The notes beneath the pieces are model-generated. The model had not been told where the DNA came from and did not search any database. It saw only the letters and a list, made by a program, of their open reading frames with translations. From the NCBI RefSeq assembly GCF_003386285.1, contig NZ_QPNC01000034.1, positions 1 to 32,034 of the forward strand: a stretch of DNA of 32,034 nucleotides, given 5' to 3'. Shown in pieces: positions 22,049 through 29,099 of the stretch (the stretch's first letter is position 1; every line of letters starts with the position of its first letter). The position numbers and the translations under genes are program-made. This DNA is from Nocardiopsis sp. FIRDI 009. Its GTDB lineage: Bacteria; Actinomycetota; Actinomycetes; Streptosporangiales; Streptosporangiaceae.

Positions 22049-23013
22049 CGCGCACCTCCCGACGTGTGAGCACCGGTCACGGGTGACGCGTCGGCAACGC
22101 GCGCGGACGGTTCTGCCTCGGGCGCCGGTGACGCGTCACAGGGACGCGGACAGACCGCAGCCTCGGGCATGCTCCACTTCCCTTCCATTCCGCTTACGGG
22201 CAGGGACCGGGGCAGGCTCCCGCGTAGCGCGCCGAGATCGCACGGGCCCGTTTCCACCGTCAGGAGAAGAGCGCATAACTGCTTGGTCTCCACCGCACGG
22301 CCACCCATTCCCGCGAGTCCTCTGCGCTGAGTCTCAGCGACCTTGACCATTCGGTTATCCGCCGTCCAGATACCCGTTTCGTCCTGGGCGACGAACGTGA
22401 CCCGCTGACCGAGGCGCGATTGCGCGTTACTCGTCACGGTGACGATTTCGCCCCCGTTGGGAAGGCGTGTGAATTCCTCACCGACTTTCGGGATCATCTC
22501 CGCCAGCGGACCGAGCTTGATCATGGGCCGGAGGGCGTCGTAGATGTTTCCGGTCTGGTCTTCGGAAAAGGCCGTCACCTGGATCAGCGGCGTCGGCCAG
22601 GGAATGCCCATGGCCTCCCCGGGTTCGTATTCGTAGTCCCACCCGCAACCGCACCCCTGTTCGGCGCAGCGGTACGCCTCGCCGCCCCGCGCGTACCCCG
22701 CGAACACCACTGGGCCGACCGCTTCCGCGAGGATCTGGGCCGCTGTGAGCGGCCCCTTACCCCATTTCTGCGGACGCACGAGCTGGGACCGGCGGTAGAA
22801 GAAGGCGCTCGCGGGAGAGTTCAGCGACCGACTGACGTCCGCGTCTCGGCGGACGCGGTAGTGGTTGGCGAAGAACCACAGCATCTCGTCCGTCAGCTCG
22901 AACGGCTCGCCCCGGTGGAACCCGTCGGGGATCACGCAGTGCGCCTCGACCCAGTCGATCGCGACGAACAGGGTCGGCCAGGCGACGACCTTCCCGTCAG
23001 TCGCCTTCGCCAT
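22045..23013 (-). CDS. Large terminase subunit, ATPase half (interrupted N-terminal part)
   Basis: 322 aa, of which residues 1-242 are terminase. The ATPase motifs are the Walker A-like RPQKWGKGP (80-88) and Walker B VTFVAQDE (206-212), followed by TQRRGLAGMGGRAVE, which in relatives runs into TTNAWDP. Residues 243-322 (from TKQLCALLL) come from the inserted element, have no terminase character and end at the recombinase start codon (ATGA). The ATPase drives DNA into the procapsid. It overlaps the small subunit gene by 17 bases. As encoded it lacks the nuclease; DNA excision or assembly of the halves in trans would be needed for normal packaging. Confidence 0.93.
   Translation of the reverse strand: MAKATDGKVVAWPTLFVAIDWVEAHCVIPDGFHRGEPFELTDEMLWFFANHYRVRRDADVSRSLNSPASAFFYRRSQLVRPQKWGKGPLTAAQILAEAVGPVVFAGYARGGEAYRCAEQGCGCGWDYEYEPGEAMGIPWPTPLIQVTAFSEDQTGNIYDALRPMIKLGPLAEMIPKVGEEFTRLPNGGEIVTVTSNAQSRLGQRVTFVAQDETGIWTADNRMVKVAETQRRGLAGMGGRAVETKQLCALLLTVETGPCDLGALRGSLPRSLPVSGMEGKWSMPEAAVCPRPCDASPAPEAEPSARVADASPVTGAHTSGGAR
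22285..22309 (-). other. Right junction of the inserted element (att site)
   Basis: On the minus strand the terminase codons GTG GAG AC are followed by CAAGCAGTTATGCGC, where the protein stops resembling terminases. GAC is at 22288-22286. ATGGGTGGCC at 22309-22300 is repeated at the left junction. The element-internal flanks carry GCGCA and TGCGC at matching places, so the reconstructed circle junction would have short inverted arms. This fits an attL/attR pair of a serine recombinase. Confidence 0.6.
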
Positions 23014-23476
23014 CGGCGACGACCTTCAAACGGGACCGCGCGGACGGGCGCCGTCGGCCTGAGTGCTCGGGTTTCCTCGACGCTTCCACGACGACCTCCC
23101 CGGGTTCGATCCGCCACCGGTTTCGCAGCATGCCCTGCACCGACAAGCCGAGGCTGTCGAGGTACTGCCGAACGACCTTCTGCAACTCGACGGAGGCGCC
23201 CGGCAGCTCCGCCTCGGCGAGCTTTCGCACGAACATGGCGACCTCGTAGCGCTGGTCCAACCGTTCCCACATGACCGCTTGCGGCCGGGTCCACAGGTCG
23301 CGCCACAGATCCCACTCACGTGGTCGCGGGTTGACCAGCGGCCACTCGGGAGCCGCACCGGTGCGCCCTTCGGCCGGGAGCGTCGTCCATGTCCCTTGAT
23401 CCGAGGGGCGGTAGCGACGCAAGGCGTTCGGGTCGGGCGGAGGGCCGGACACTGGACGGGCGCCGCCTCGGGGCAT
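22997..23476 (-). CDS. Small terminase subunit (P27-like)
   Basis: 159 aa. The N-terminus is Pro/Arg-rich. The core LVNPRPREWDLWRDLWTRPQ, MWERLDQRYEVAMFVRKLAEAELPGASVELQKVVRQYLDSLGLS (residues about 45-125) is the helical oligomerisation and DNA-binding region typical of actinophage small terminases. It recognises the packaging start site and loads the large subunit. It lies between an HNH gene and the large terminase, the usual cos-phage layout, and overlaps the large subunit gene by 17 bases. Confidence 0.87.
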   Translation of the reverse strand: MPRGGARPVSGPPPDPNALRRYRPSDQGTWTTLPAEGRTGAAPEWPLVNPRPREWDLWRDLWTRPQAVMWERLDQRYEVAMFVRKLAEAELPGASVELQKVVRQYLDSLGLSVQGMLRNRWRIEPGEVVVEASRKPEHSGRRRPSARSRLKVVADGEGD

Positions 23477-23539
23477 AGCCGATCACCCCCTCTAGCGTCG
23501 ATTGCCTCCGCGGATGTGAACAGCGTGCCCGGAAGGGCG

Positions 23540-23911
23540 TCACTCCCGGCGGTGCCACCCTCCAGGCTCCTCACGGGCGGTGATACGCGCGTGGCAGCGT
23601 TGCGTGAGTGCTTGAAGGTTGTCGGGGTCATGGCCGCGGGGCCCGAGCGGCCCCAGCCCGTCCACGTGGTGGACGTGCTCCGCCACCGGGCGCAACAGCG
23701 TCGGCAGCGCGGCGTGTTCATCGCATTCGCAATAGGGGTGGTCATCCAGGTACGCGGCACGTGTGCGCTCCCAGCGACGGTTGTACCCCTTGGCCCTAGC
23801 ACTGGGACGTTTTCGGGCATTGGCCCTGGAGCACGTTCGGCATCGGCCTTTCCTGGATAACTCTGGGCATCCGGGAGTCGGACATACCTGGAGGGCTCTA
23901 CGCGGAGGCAC
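23540..23911 (-). CDS. HNH endonuclease
   Basis: 123 aa from GTG at 23911; GTG at 23920 is the alternative, and the open frame upstream runs through a terminator and is not used. Zinc-binding Cys pairs are in CPTPGCPEL and GRCRTC. The HNH core is VHHVDGLGPLGPRG, then HDPDNLQALTQRCHARIT, with the first two His as catalytic/metal ligands and N in DNLQ. HNH proteins next to the terminase genes are needed for cos cleavage and packaging in many siphoviruses such as HK97. The GGTGG before GTG 23911 fits a ribosome binding site. Confidence 0.9.
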   Translation of the reverse strand: MPPRRALQVCPTPGCPELSRKGRCRTCSRANARKRPSARAKGYNRRWERTRAAYLDDHPYCECDEHAALPTLLRPVAEHVHHVDGLGPLGPRGHDPDNLQALTQRCHARITAREEPGGWHRRE

Positions 23912-23952
23912 GGGTACCACCTGGTGTTTCAGAGCGTTTTGACACACGCGAA

Positions 23953-23981
23953 AGGCCCAGGAGCAAATGCTCACCGGGCCT
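23953..23981 (-). terminator. Terminator between early and late genes
   Basis: A two-part stem: AGGCCC with GGGCCT outside, GAGC with GCTC inside, loop AAAT. It lies 56 bases past the 221-aa gene on the minus strand and ahead of the HNH start. It is followed by TTTCGC. It probably separates the early transcript from the packaging and head genes. Confidence 0.72.
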
Positions 23982-24036
23982 CTTCAGCTTGTCTCAGATA
24001 GCTTTCACCATCTTGCTCCGCATTCTGCCATCATTG

Positions 24037-24702
24037 TCAAGTCCGCGCAAGTCGAACACGAACGCGACGAGCACGTCGCCGCGCGACCTCCAAATCCGTC
24101 AGCGTACTGACGTGGTCGGAATCCTCCGCGCACCGCACCTGCCCGTCGATGGGCAGGCCCGGCGCCAAAAGCACGGTCAGCCGTCCTCCGCACGCCTTCG
24201 GAGTTTGCCCGTCGAGGATGATGACACGGCAGGGTTCGGGGATGGGGATACGGCGTACCGGCCTGTCCACGGCACGCACGGCCTGTCGAACAGCCGCGTT
24301 GACCTCATCGATCAACTCAGCCGCGTAACCGCGCGCCCGGGCCCAGCGGATGACGGGAGCGAGCCACCTCGCCATATCGGCGAGGTCGTCCTCGGGGAGT
24401 CGGGACGTGGCCGATTCCTCGTGGAGCACCCGCACCCACGTCGACAGCGTGCCGTGCAGGACTGAAGCCGCCTCAGAGGCGCGCAGATCAATCGGAAGCG
24501 GAGCCGCGGCGGCTCTCGTCCGTTTGCCTCCGCTCGTGCCCCCCAAGGCGGTGCGGCGGGCGACGGCGTCCTCCAGAGCTTCAGCGAGCCAGTCGTGAAC
24601 GCTCCGCAATCCCTCGACGGTCTCATCGGCGCATCGGACGCACACGGGCGCGTCGTCGCCCGACGGTCGGGCGCACAAGTCGCACGGATAGTGGTCGGCC
24701 AT
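24037..24702 (-). CDS. Zinc-ribbon protein of unknown function
   Basis: 221 aa. An N-terminal zinc-binding motif, YPCDLCARPSGDDAPVCVRC (C7, C10, C21, C24), starts the protein, followed by a helical middle (DWLAEALEDAV, then HGTLSTWVRVLHEE) and a second possible metal site late on (PCRVIILDGQTPKACGG with ...VRCAED). Proteins with this layout are frequent in actinophages just before the HNH and terminase genes and have no known function; a DNA- or RNA-binding role is likely. It is the last gene before the early-region terminator. Confidence 0.78.
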   Translation of the reverse strand: MADHYPCDLCARPSGDDAPVCVRCADETVEGLRSVHDWLAEALEDAVARRTALGGTSGGKRTRAAAAPLPIDLRASEAASVLHGTLSTWVRVLHEESATSRLPEDDLADMARWLAPVIRWARARGYAAELIDEVNAAVRQAVRAVDRPVRRIPIPEPCRVIILDGQTPKACGGRLTVLLAPGLPIDGQVRCAEDSDHVSTLTDLEVARRRARRVRVRLART

Positions 24703-24760
24703 CTCTTTGTCCCCCGGTTCATTCGTGATGTGAAGTGCCTGTGGCGTCCGACGGCTTCAC

Positions 24761-24865
24761 CTAGGTGGGCGCCGCGACGGCGCGCTCCTTCCGTTCTTGG
24801 ATAATTCGCCGCCCGATAGCGGCGAGCCCGTCAAACGTCTCGGTCGGAGTGAAGGTCTCGGACAC
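24761..24865 (-). CDS. Possible small protein (34 aa)
   Basis: A short frame from GTG at 24865: VSETFTPTETFDGLAAIGRR, then IIQERKERAVAAPT. AGAGGAGA lies 12-13 bases upstream, at the stop of the previous gene. The helix-like RRIIQERKER part and the position in a tight operon make it plausible. No family is recognised. It may be noise. Confidence 0.35.
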   Translation of the reverse strand: MSETFTPTETFDGLAAIGRRIIQERKERAVAAPT

Positions 24866-24883
24866 AGGTGTGAGCGTCTCCTC

Positions 24884-25246
24884 TCAGAACGGCGGAATAT
24901 CACCGCTGGAACACGCGCCCGATCCGGCGCTTCGGATATCCGTCGGCGGCGGGATCGCTGTCACCGGAACCGGTCCGGGGCACCGATGAGCGGCCACCAC
25001 CGGGTGGCGTCGATGCCTGACCAGTTCGGGAATGCGTTCGACGAGGAATCTGCCGTTGACGGGATGGCCGACGAGGTTGTAGGTCATTCTCCCTTCCAAG
25101 CGGGCGCGGAGTTCGGAGGGTCCGTCGAGCGTGATCGGATCCGCCCGGACCGGGATTCCCGCCACGGCGGCGTCGAGGGCGACGATGACGGCCGACTCGC
25201 AGGAGGCGCAGACATCGAGGCATGCGCGGACGCGCGGTGTTCTCAT
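24884..25246 (-). CDS. Small phage protein of unknown function
   Basis: 120 aa from ATG at 25246, chosen because AGGGGAA stands seven bases before it; the frame is open upstream without a ribosome binding site. An N-terminal CLDVCASCESAV carries three Cys. The middle is MTYNLVGHPVNGRFLVERIPELV, and the end is Pro/Gly-rich (PVPVTAIPPP). The Cys cluster and one or two later Cys may hold a metal. It lies between the presumed origin region and the zinc-ribbon gene. No function is recognised. Confidence 0.65.
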   Translation of the reverse strand: MRTPRVRACLDVCASCESAVIVALDAAVAGIPVRADPITLDGPSELRARLEGRMTYNLVGHPVNGRFLVERIPELVRHRRHPVVAAHRCPGPVPVTAIPPPTDIRSAGSGACSSGDIPPF

Positions 25247-25355
25247 CGGTTCCCCTGGGGTCTGGAAGTGAGGGCAGCGACAGCACCGCAGAACTCGTCG
25301 CTGGCCGGAACGTGCGTCTGTGCGTGCGCGCGTGGAACCGGAACCGCGCATGTGG

Positions 25356-25501
25356 TGTCACTGCTGTCACTTCTCCTGCTCTGACCTGGAGTCTCATCGT
25401 GATCTGAGGTCACTTTTCGCTGTCCCTCCCGTTGTCACTGGGGCCGGTCCGCTGTCACTGCTCGAGGTCGGCGGGGGTTCCGCGGTCGGAGTCCAGTGAC
25501 A
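25356..25501. repeat. TGTCACT repeat array, candidate replication origin
   Basis: TGTCACT occurs at 25356, 25365, 25433 and 25453, its reverse AGTGACA at 25495, and a GTCACT at 25409. The array lies in the 278-base gene-free gap between the primase gene (ends 25525) and the 120-aa gene (starts 25246). Short direct repeats beside the primase/helicase gene resemble iterons. An operator array for the next gene is the alternative. Nothing else is seen in this gap. Confidence 0.7.
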
Positions 25502-25524
25502 GCGACGCGGTGGCCGTCCCGCCA

Positions 25525-28059
25525 TCAGGGGCTCCCGTGTGTGCTGTCTTCGAGGAGGGTGAGGCCGAGGTAGTACCGCTTGCCATTGGAGGGTTTGGAA
25601 GCGATCCCGCGGGCCTTGATCTCACGGCCGAAGGGTGAGGCGGCCAGCGGTTTGATGCCCTCGCCCGCGCACCAGGACTCATAGGCGCCGCGCAGCCTCT
25701 TCGTTTCGAGTTTCACGAGATCGCCGTCGGTGACACGGCAGTTCTCCTCAAGGAAACGGCTCAGATGGTCCTCCTCCGCCGCGTAGGTCTCAGTGGCGAC
25801 CTTGACCTTGTCCGGATCCTGAAGGCCGGTGGCGAAATACTGCCGAGCCCCCTCAACGATCCACGCGAGAATTCCGGGGCCCTCCTCGCCGACGAGGATG
25901 CGCGCGAGGTTCTCCACCCGCTTCTCGGGCGCGACGGTGTTGGTGAAGGGGATGAGCCGAAGCCTGCGCCAGAAGGACGCACCGCCGCTCTTCACCTCGG
26001 GCTGATGGTTGCCCATGAGCCACAGGTGGTGGGTGGGCTCGAAGGTGAAGTGGTCCTGACGCATGAACCGGGCGGTGATGGTGTCACCCCCGGTGAGCAT
26101 CTTCATCTTGGCCTCGTCGAACCGGTCCTCCTGGTTGACCTCGGAACAGATGACGAGCCGCATGCCCTGGAGACGGGCGAGTTCGGTCTCGTGGGCGGAA
26201 CGGGAGTGCATGAGGAAGTCGTGCGGCGCGGTGGTCGCGTAGTCGCCGAGGAGTTCCCTCAGCACGTCCAGGAACACCGATTTACCGTTGGAGCCGCCGC
26301 CGTGCAGGAACGGCAGCACATGAGTGCCGACATCAGCGCTCGCTGAGAACCCGGCGAGGCGTTGCACGTAGGAGATGACCTCACGGTCGCCTCCGAAGGT
26401 GTCGGCCAGGAAGGAGTCCCATCTCGGTGTGGGCGTGTCGGGGTCGGGCGCAGCGGTCGTCGAGCGTGTGTGAAGCTGGGCGGGATCGGGTTCGGTGAGT
26501 TCGCCTGTCTCCAGGTCGACGACGCCACCAGTGGTGTTGAGCAGACGGGGAGCGGCGTCAAGGCGGGCCGCAGGGGCGACGACGCGCTGATCGGTGCGGG
26601 CGAGCTGCACCATCGCGCCCAGGTTCCGCGCGGCGAGCGAGCGCGCCTTGTGGGCGGCGTCCTCCTTCGTGTCGTCGGGGAGCGCGCGGGCGATCGCTCG
26701 CGCGAACTCGGGAACGCGGCCGACGTCGTCCCAAGCCCACCGGTGGCCGTTCCAGATAAGCCACCTGCCTCGCTCTGGGACATAGCGGATCTCGTCCTGA
26801 TGGGTGTCGGCCAGGCGCAGGGCGTTGCCGTCGTCGGTGCGGGAATAGGTGTCGAGGGCGGTCACCGGAGCGAGCTCGCTGACGGCGAGTGCCGCGGTGC
26901 CGTCGGTGACCGGGGACCGATCCGGCCGTGTGAACCGCGTACCTGACGCCGGAGCGGGGACGGCGGTCAGGTGCCGGAACGGCTCCGACGCGGACTCGCC
27001 GTATCCGGCGGCCTTGAGCGCCCTCGCGGCGGCCTTGTGGTCGCCTCCGTGTTCGAGGAGGGCGTAGGCACCGAACTTCGTGTACGGGGTCTCGCTGTCG
27101 AACTCGGTGCTCGTGGAGAACACGTACAGACGGTCCCTGTCCTCGGCGTGGCCGGTGGTGGCGGAGAATCCCACCCGCTTCCCCGGACGCCGCCAGTACC
27201 GGGTGCGCCCGGAACTGTACACCTCGACCCATCCGTGGGGGGTGAGGATGTCGGACCAATCGGTGCTGGCCTCGTAGGCGTCGCCAGGGCTGGCTCCACC
27301 TCCGCTCCGTGACCCGCTGGCGGGCTGGGAGAAGCCGCGTGCCGCGTGTCCCGGGGTGGCGTCAAGCATCCGGGCAAGCTCCAGAAGCGCGTCGGAGACC
27401 TCACGATCCAGAGTGGCGATGCTGTCCGCGCCCCCGGTGTGCAGGGTCCACGGACGCCCGGTCGGATGCACGGACCCGTGGGAAGGGGCGATGACGAGGA
27501 AGCCCCCCTCGCTTTTGGTCTCGATGAGGACCTGGGTCTTCTGGCCAGGGCGCGCCGCCAGCTCTTGGTCGTTGGAGGGCCGGGAGGCGAGCTTCATGTT
27601 CGCGACGCCCCGACCATCATCGACACGCCAGAGCAGGTGGAGCCCTCCCGACGCGGTCAGCTCGGTATATCCGGCCATGACCGCGCTGAGCACGTCGCCG
27701 AGTCCGAACTCGCGCGCCAGCTCGCGATAACGCGTGAAGACGCCTTCGGTGACAGCTCGGTGTTCGACGTCGAGCGCGACGACTCCGCCGGAGACGGCCC
27801 CGGTGACGATCCCGATGCCGGGGTGCCCGTCGGAGAACCAGCTCCTCAGCGCCTCGACTGTGGGGCGCTCGGTCATGTAGCGCTTCCACATTCCCGTGGC
27901 CGGCGCCTTGGTTCCGTCGGCGGCCGCGGGGATGACACAGAGTCCGGCCGAATGGAGGGTGAGGGCGGCGTCGAGAGTGGAGCGGGAAAGCCCCGTGTCC
28001 GGCACGTCGTCACCGTTTCTGGTCGTTGGGTCGGGGCTGAAGGGCTGATCCCCGCTCAT
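25525..28059 (-). CDS. Bifunctional primase-polymerase / P4-D5-type helicase
   Basis: 844 aa from ATG at 28059, which overlaps the previous stop (ATGA); a GTG six codons earlier is possible. Residues 20-230 are a prim-pol domain (HPGIGIVTGAVSGGVVALDVE, where D-x-E is the metal-binding type pair, and ASGGLHLLW). The D5_N/P4 region begins near residue 415. The helicase shows the Walker A GGGSNGKS at 587-594, then ICSEVNQEDRFDEAKMKMLTGGD (Walker B region) and LWLMGNHQPEVKSG. It would open the origin, unwind DNA and lay primers for phage replication. The C-terminal winged-helix-like part ends at the TGTCACT array. It is the largest early gene. Confidence 0.92.
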   Translation of the reverse strand: MSGDQPFSPDPTTRNGDDVPDTGLSRSTLDAALTLHSAGLCVIPAAADGTKAPATGMWKRYMTERPTVEALRSWFSDGHPGIGIVTGAVSGGVVALDVEHRAVTEGVFTRYRELAREFGLGDVLSAVMAGYTELTASGGLHLLWRVDDGRGVANMKLASRPSNDQELAARPGQKTQVLIETKSEGGFLVIAPSHGSVHPTGRPWTLHTGGADSIATLDREVSDALLELARMLDATPGHAARGFSQPASGSRSGGGASPGDAYEASTDWSDILTPHGWVEVYSSGRTRYWRRPGKRVGFSATTGHAEDRDRLYVFSTSTEFDSETPYTKFGAYALLEHGGDHKAAARALKAAGYGESASEPFRHLTAVPAPASGTRFTRPDRSPVTDGTAALAVSELAPVTALDTYSRTDDGNALRLADTHQDEIRYVPERGRWLIWNGHRWAWDDVGRVPEFARAIARALPDDTKEDAAHKARSLAARNLGAMVQLARTDQRVVAPAARLDAAPRLLNTTGGVVDLETGELTEPDPAQLHTRSTTAAPDPDTPTPRWDSFLADTFGGDREVISYVQRLAGFSASADVGTHVLPFLHGGGSNGKSVFLDVLRELLGDYATTAPHDFLMHSRSAHETELARLQGMRLVICSEVNQEDRFDEAKMKMLTGGDTITARFMRQDHFTFEPTHHLWLMGNHQPEVKSGGASFWRRLRLIPFTNTVAPEKRVENLARILVGEEGPGILAWIVEGARQYFATGLQDPDKVKVATETYAAEEDHLSRFLEENCRVTDGDLVKLETKRLRGAYESWCAGEGIKPLAASPFGREIKARGIASKPSNGKRYYLGLTLLEDSTHGSP

Positions 28060-28358
28060 CGGAGGACGCCCTGCCACAGGCGTACGGGGTGAGCGTGGGT
28101 ACCTGGGTCGGTCGATCTCACATAGCCGATGGCATGAATGACACCGCGTCGGTGAAAGTAGGCGAAGCGGGCGCCGATCAGCGCGGTGCGCACCACAGGC
28201 GGCAAGTACGGGCGAATGTCGTTGGCGGAGAAGGGACGGCCTCCGACCGCCGCGCGAGCGATGAGGTGGTCGATGGCAGCGACATCGTCACTAGACGCTT
28301 CGGTCACCGCGGCCATTCCGGCGTCGCGGAGCCGGACACCCTCTGTACTGGCCTGCAT
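28056..28358 (-). CDS. Small early protein, possible winged-helix, upstream of the primase
   Basis: 100 aa from ATG at 28358 behind GAGAGGG; the open frame upstream is a shadow. Sequence features: LRDAGMAAVTEASSDDVAAIDHLI, then GRPFSANDIRPYLPPVVRTALIGARFAYFHRRGVI, and the end HAHPVRLWQGVLR. Phage proteins with 'FSANDIRxxLP...IGAxFxxAxRxGxI...H.R.V..W' occur beside primase genes and look like winged-helix domains, possibly helicase loaders or origin-binding adaptors. It is translationally coupled to the primase by ATGA. Confidence 0.72.
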   Translation of the reverse strand: MQASTEGVRLRDAGMAAVTEASSDDVAAIDHLIARAAVGGRPFSANDIRPYLPPVVRTALIGARFAYFHRRGVIHAIGYVRSTDPGTHAHPVRLWQGVLR

Positions 28359-28510
28359 GCTGCCCTCTCGTCGTCGTGCTGCTTGTGTTGAGGAACCCAG
28401 CGAGGTGCGTGCGGGTCCCGACGGTTCGATCAGAGCCGTTCGGGCTGGTGGGATGGCGGTCCGCCGCGGAGGAGGGTGAGGGCCCCGGGCTTCGGGTCCG
28501 TCCCCCGTTC

Positions 28511-28545
28511 GGTGGTGCCCCGGAATCGGGGGCCGGGGCACCACC
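28511..28545 (-). terminator. Hairpin after the ssDNA-binding-like gene
   Basis: A perfect 13-bp stem, GGTGGTGCCCCGG with CCGGGGCACCACC, around a nine-base loop, begins eight bases after the stop codon on the minus strand. There is no U tract. It may be an attenuator or RNA stabiliser between early operons. The rest of the 28359-28552 gap holds no gene that I can support. Confidence 0.62.
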
Positions 28546-28552
28546 CATCGGG

Positions 28553-29083
28553 CTACTTCTGCTGGAGGCTGGCCAGAAGGGCTTGGACTGCGGGGTCATT
28601 GGGATCGGCCATCGCCGGAGTCCCCGCTGTGGCGGTGGAGGACGCCCGCTGCCGAACCGGTTCCTGAGTCGAGGAGGCGGTTCCGGACTCGGCCCTCGGA
28701 GCCGCCGACGCCTGGTCAGGGGTCTGGGAGTCCAGCCATTCCTGGGCGCGCCGCGCGTCAGCGCCCTGCTCGTCGAAGGGGGCCAGGACCCATGCCTCGA
28801 ACCCAGAGCTCGTGGTCGCCTTGCCGATGCGGCCGAGCACCATGTGGGCGCCGGGTGACAGACGGTTCACCAAGCCGCCGTGGGTCATCAGCACACCTTC
28901 ACGGAGCTTCTGGTCACCGTCGAGGTCGACCACGTCAACGGTGGCGGCGGGAACGTCCCGGGCCTTGAAGTGGTCGTATCGGTCCTCGATCTTGTGGCAG
29001 TTGGTGATGAGCACGAGATGACCGTCGTGCTCAACGGGCTTGAAGAATCCGCCACCCGTGGGCTGACTGAAGGTGAAGGACAT
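28553..29083 (-). CDS. Probable single-stranded DNA-binding protein (OB-fold)
   Basis: 176 aa from ATG at 29083 (GGAG ten bases before). Residues 1-110 are beta-rich (FTFSQPTGGGFFKPVEHDGH, LVLITNCHKIEDRYDHFK, VLGRIGKATTSSGFEAWVL), and residues 115-176 are a low-complexity Ala/Ser/Thr/Pro/Gln tail ending in ALLASLQQK. A compact beta domain plus a disordered tail, next to a Cas4/RecB-like nuclease and primase, fits an ssDNA-binding protein. The family is commonly annotated as hypothetical in actinophages, so the function is inferred from build and context. Confidence 0.65.
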   Translation of the reverse strand: MSFTFSQPTGGGFFKPVEHDGHLVLITNCHKIEDRYDHFKARDVPAATVDVVDLDGDQKLREGVLMTHGGLVNRLSPGAHMVLGRIGKATTSSGFEAWVLAPFDEQGADARRAQEWLDSQTPDQASAAPRAESGTASSTQEPVRQRASSTATAGTPAMADPNDPAVQALLASLQQK

Positions 29084-29099
29084 GGTGGGTTCTCCGTTC

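Larger units (their letters stand above)
16378..22288 (-). mobile_element. 5.9-kb serine-recombinase element carrying scaffold and capsid genes, inserted in the large terminase gene
   Basis: The segment separates residues 1-242 of the large terminase (ending MGGRAVE at 22288) from its nuclease half (starting TTNAWDP at 16379). Both edges share GAC; joining them gives VE-T-(T)-TNAWDP in one frame. Contents in minus-strand order: recombinase, 62-aa protein, TGGGACG repeat array, scaffold-like protein, capsid protein, terminator, then three plus-strand membrane peptides and an HTH regulator. The recombinase starts 238 bases from the right edge, as serine integrases usually lie next to their att site. 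It could be a satellite element, a remnant of a second phage, or a moved capsid module; the boundaries are read by eye. Confidence 0.8.

Noticed and set aside
15471..23013. Group I/II intron or intein as the reason for the split terminase
   Set aside because: The inserted segment holds a serine recombinase and several independent genes on both strands. There is no intein splicing motif at the edges, no homing endonuclease, and the halves have stop codons between them.
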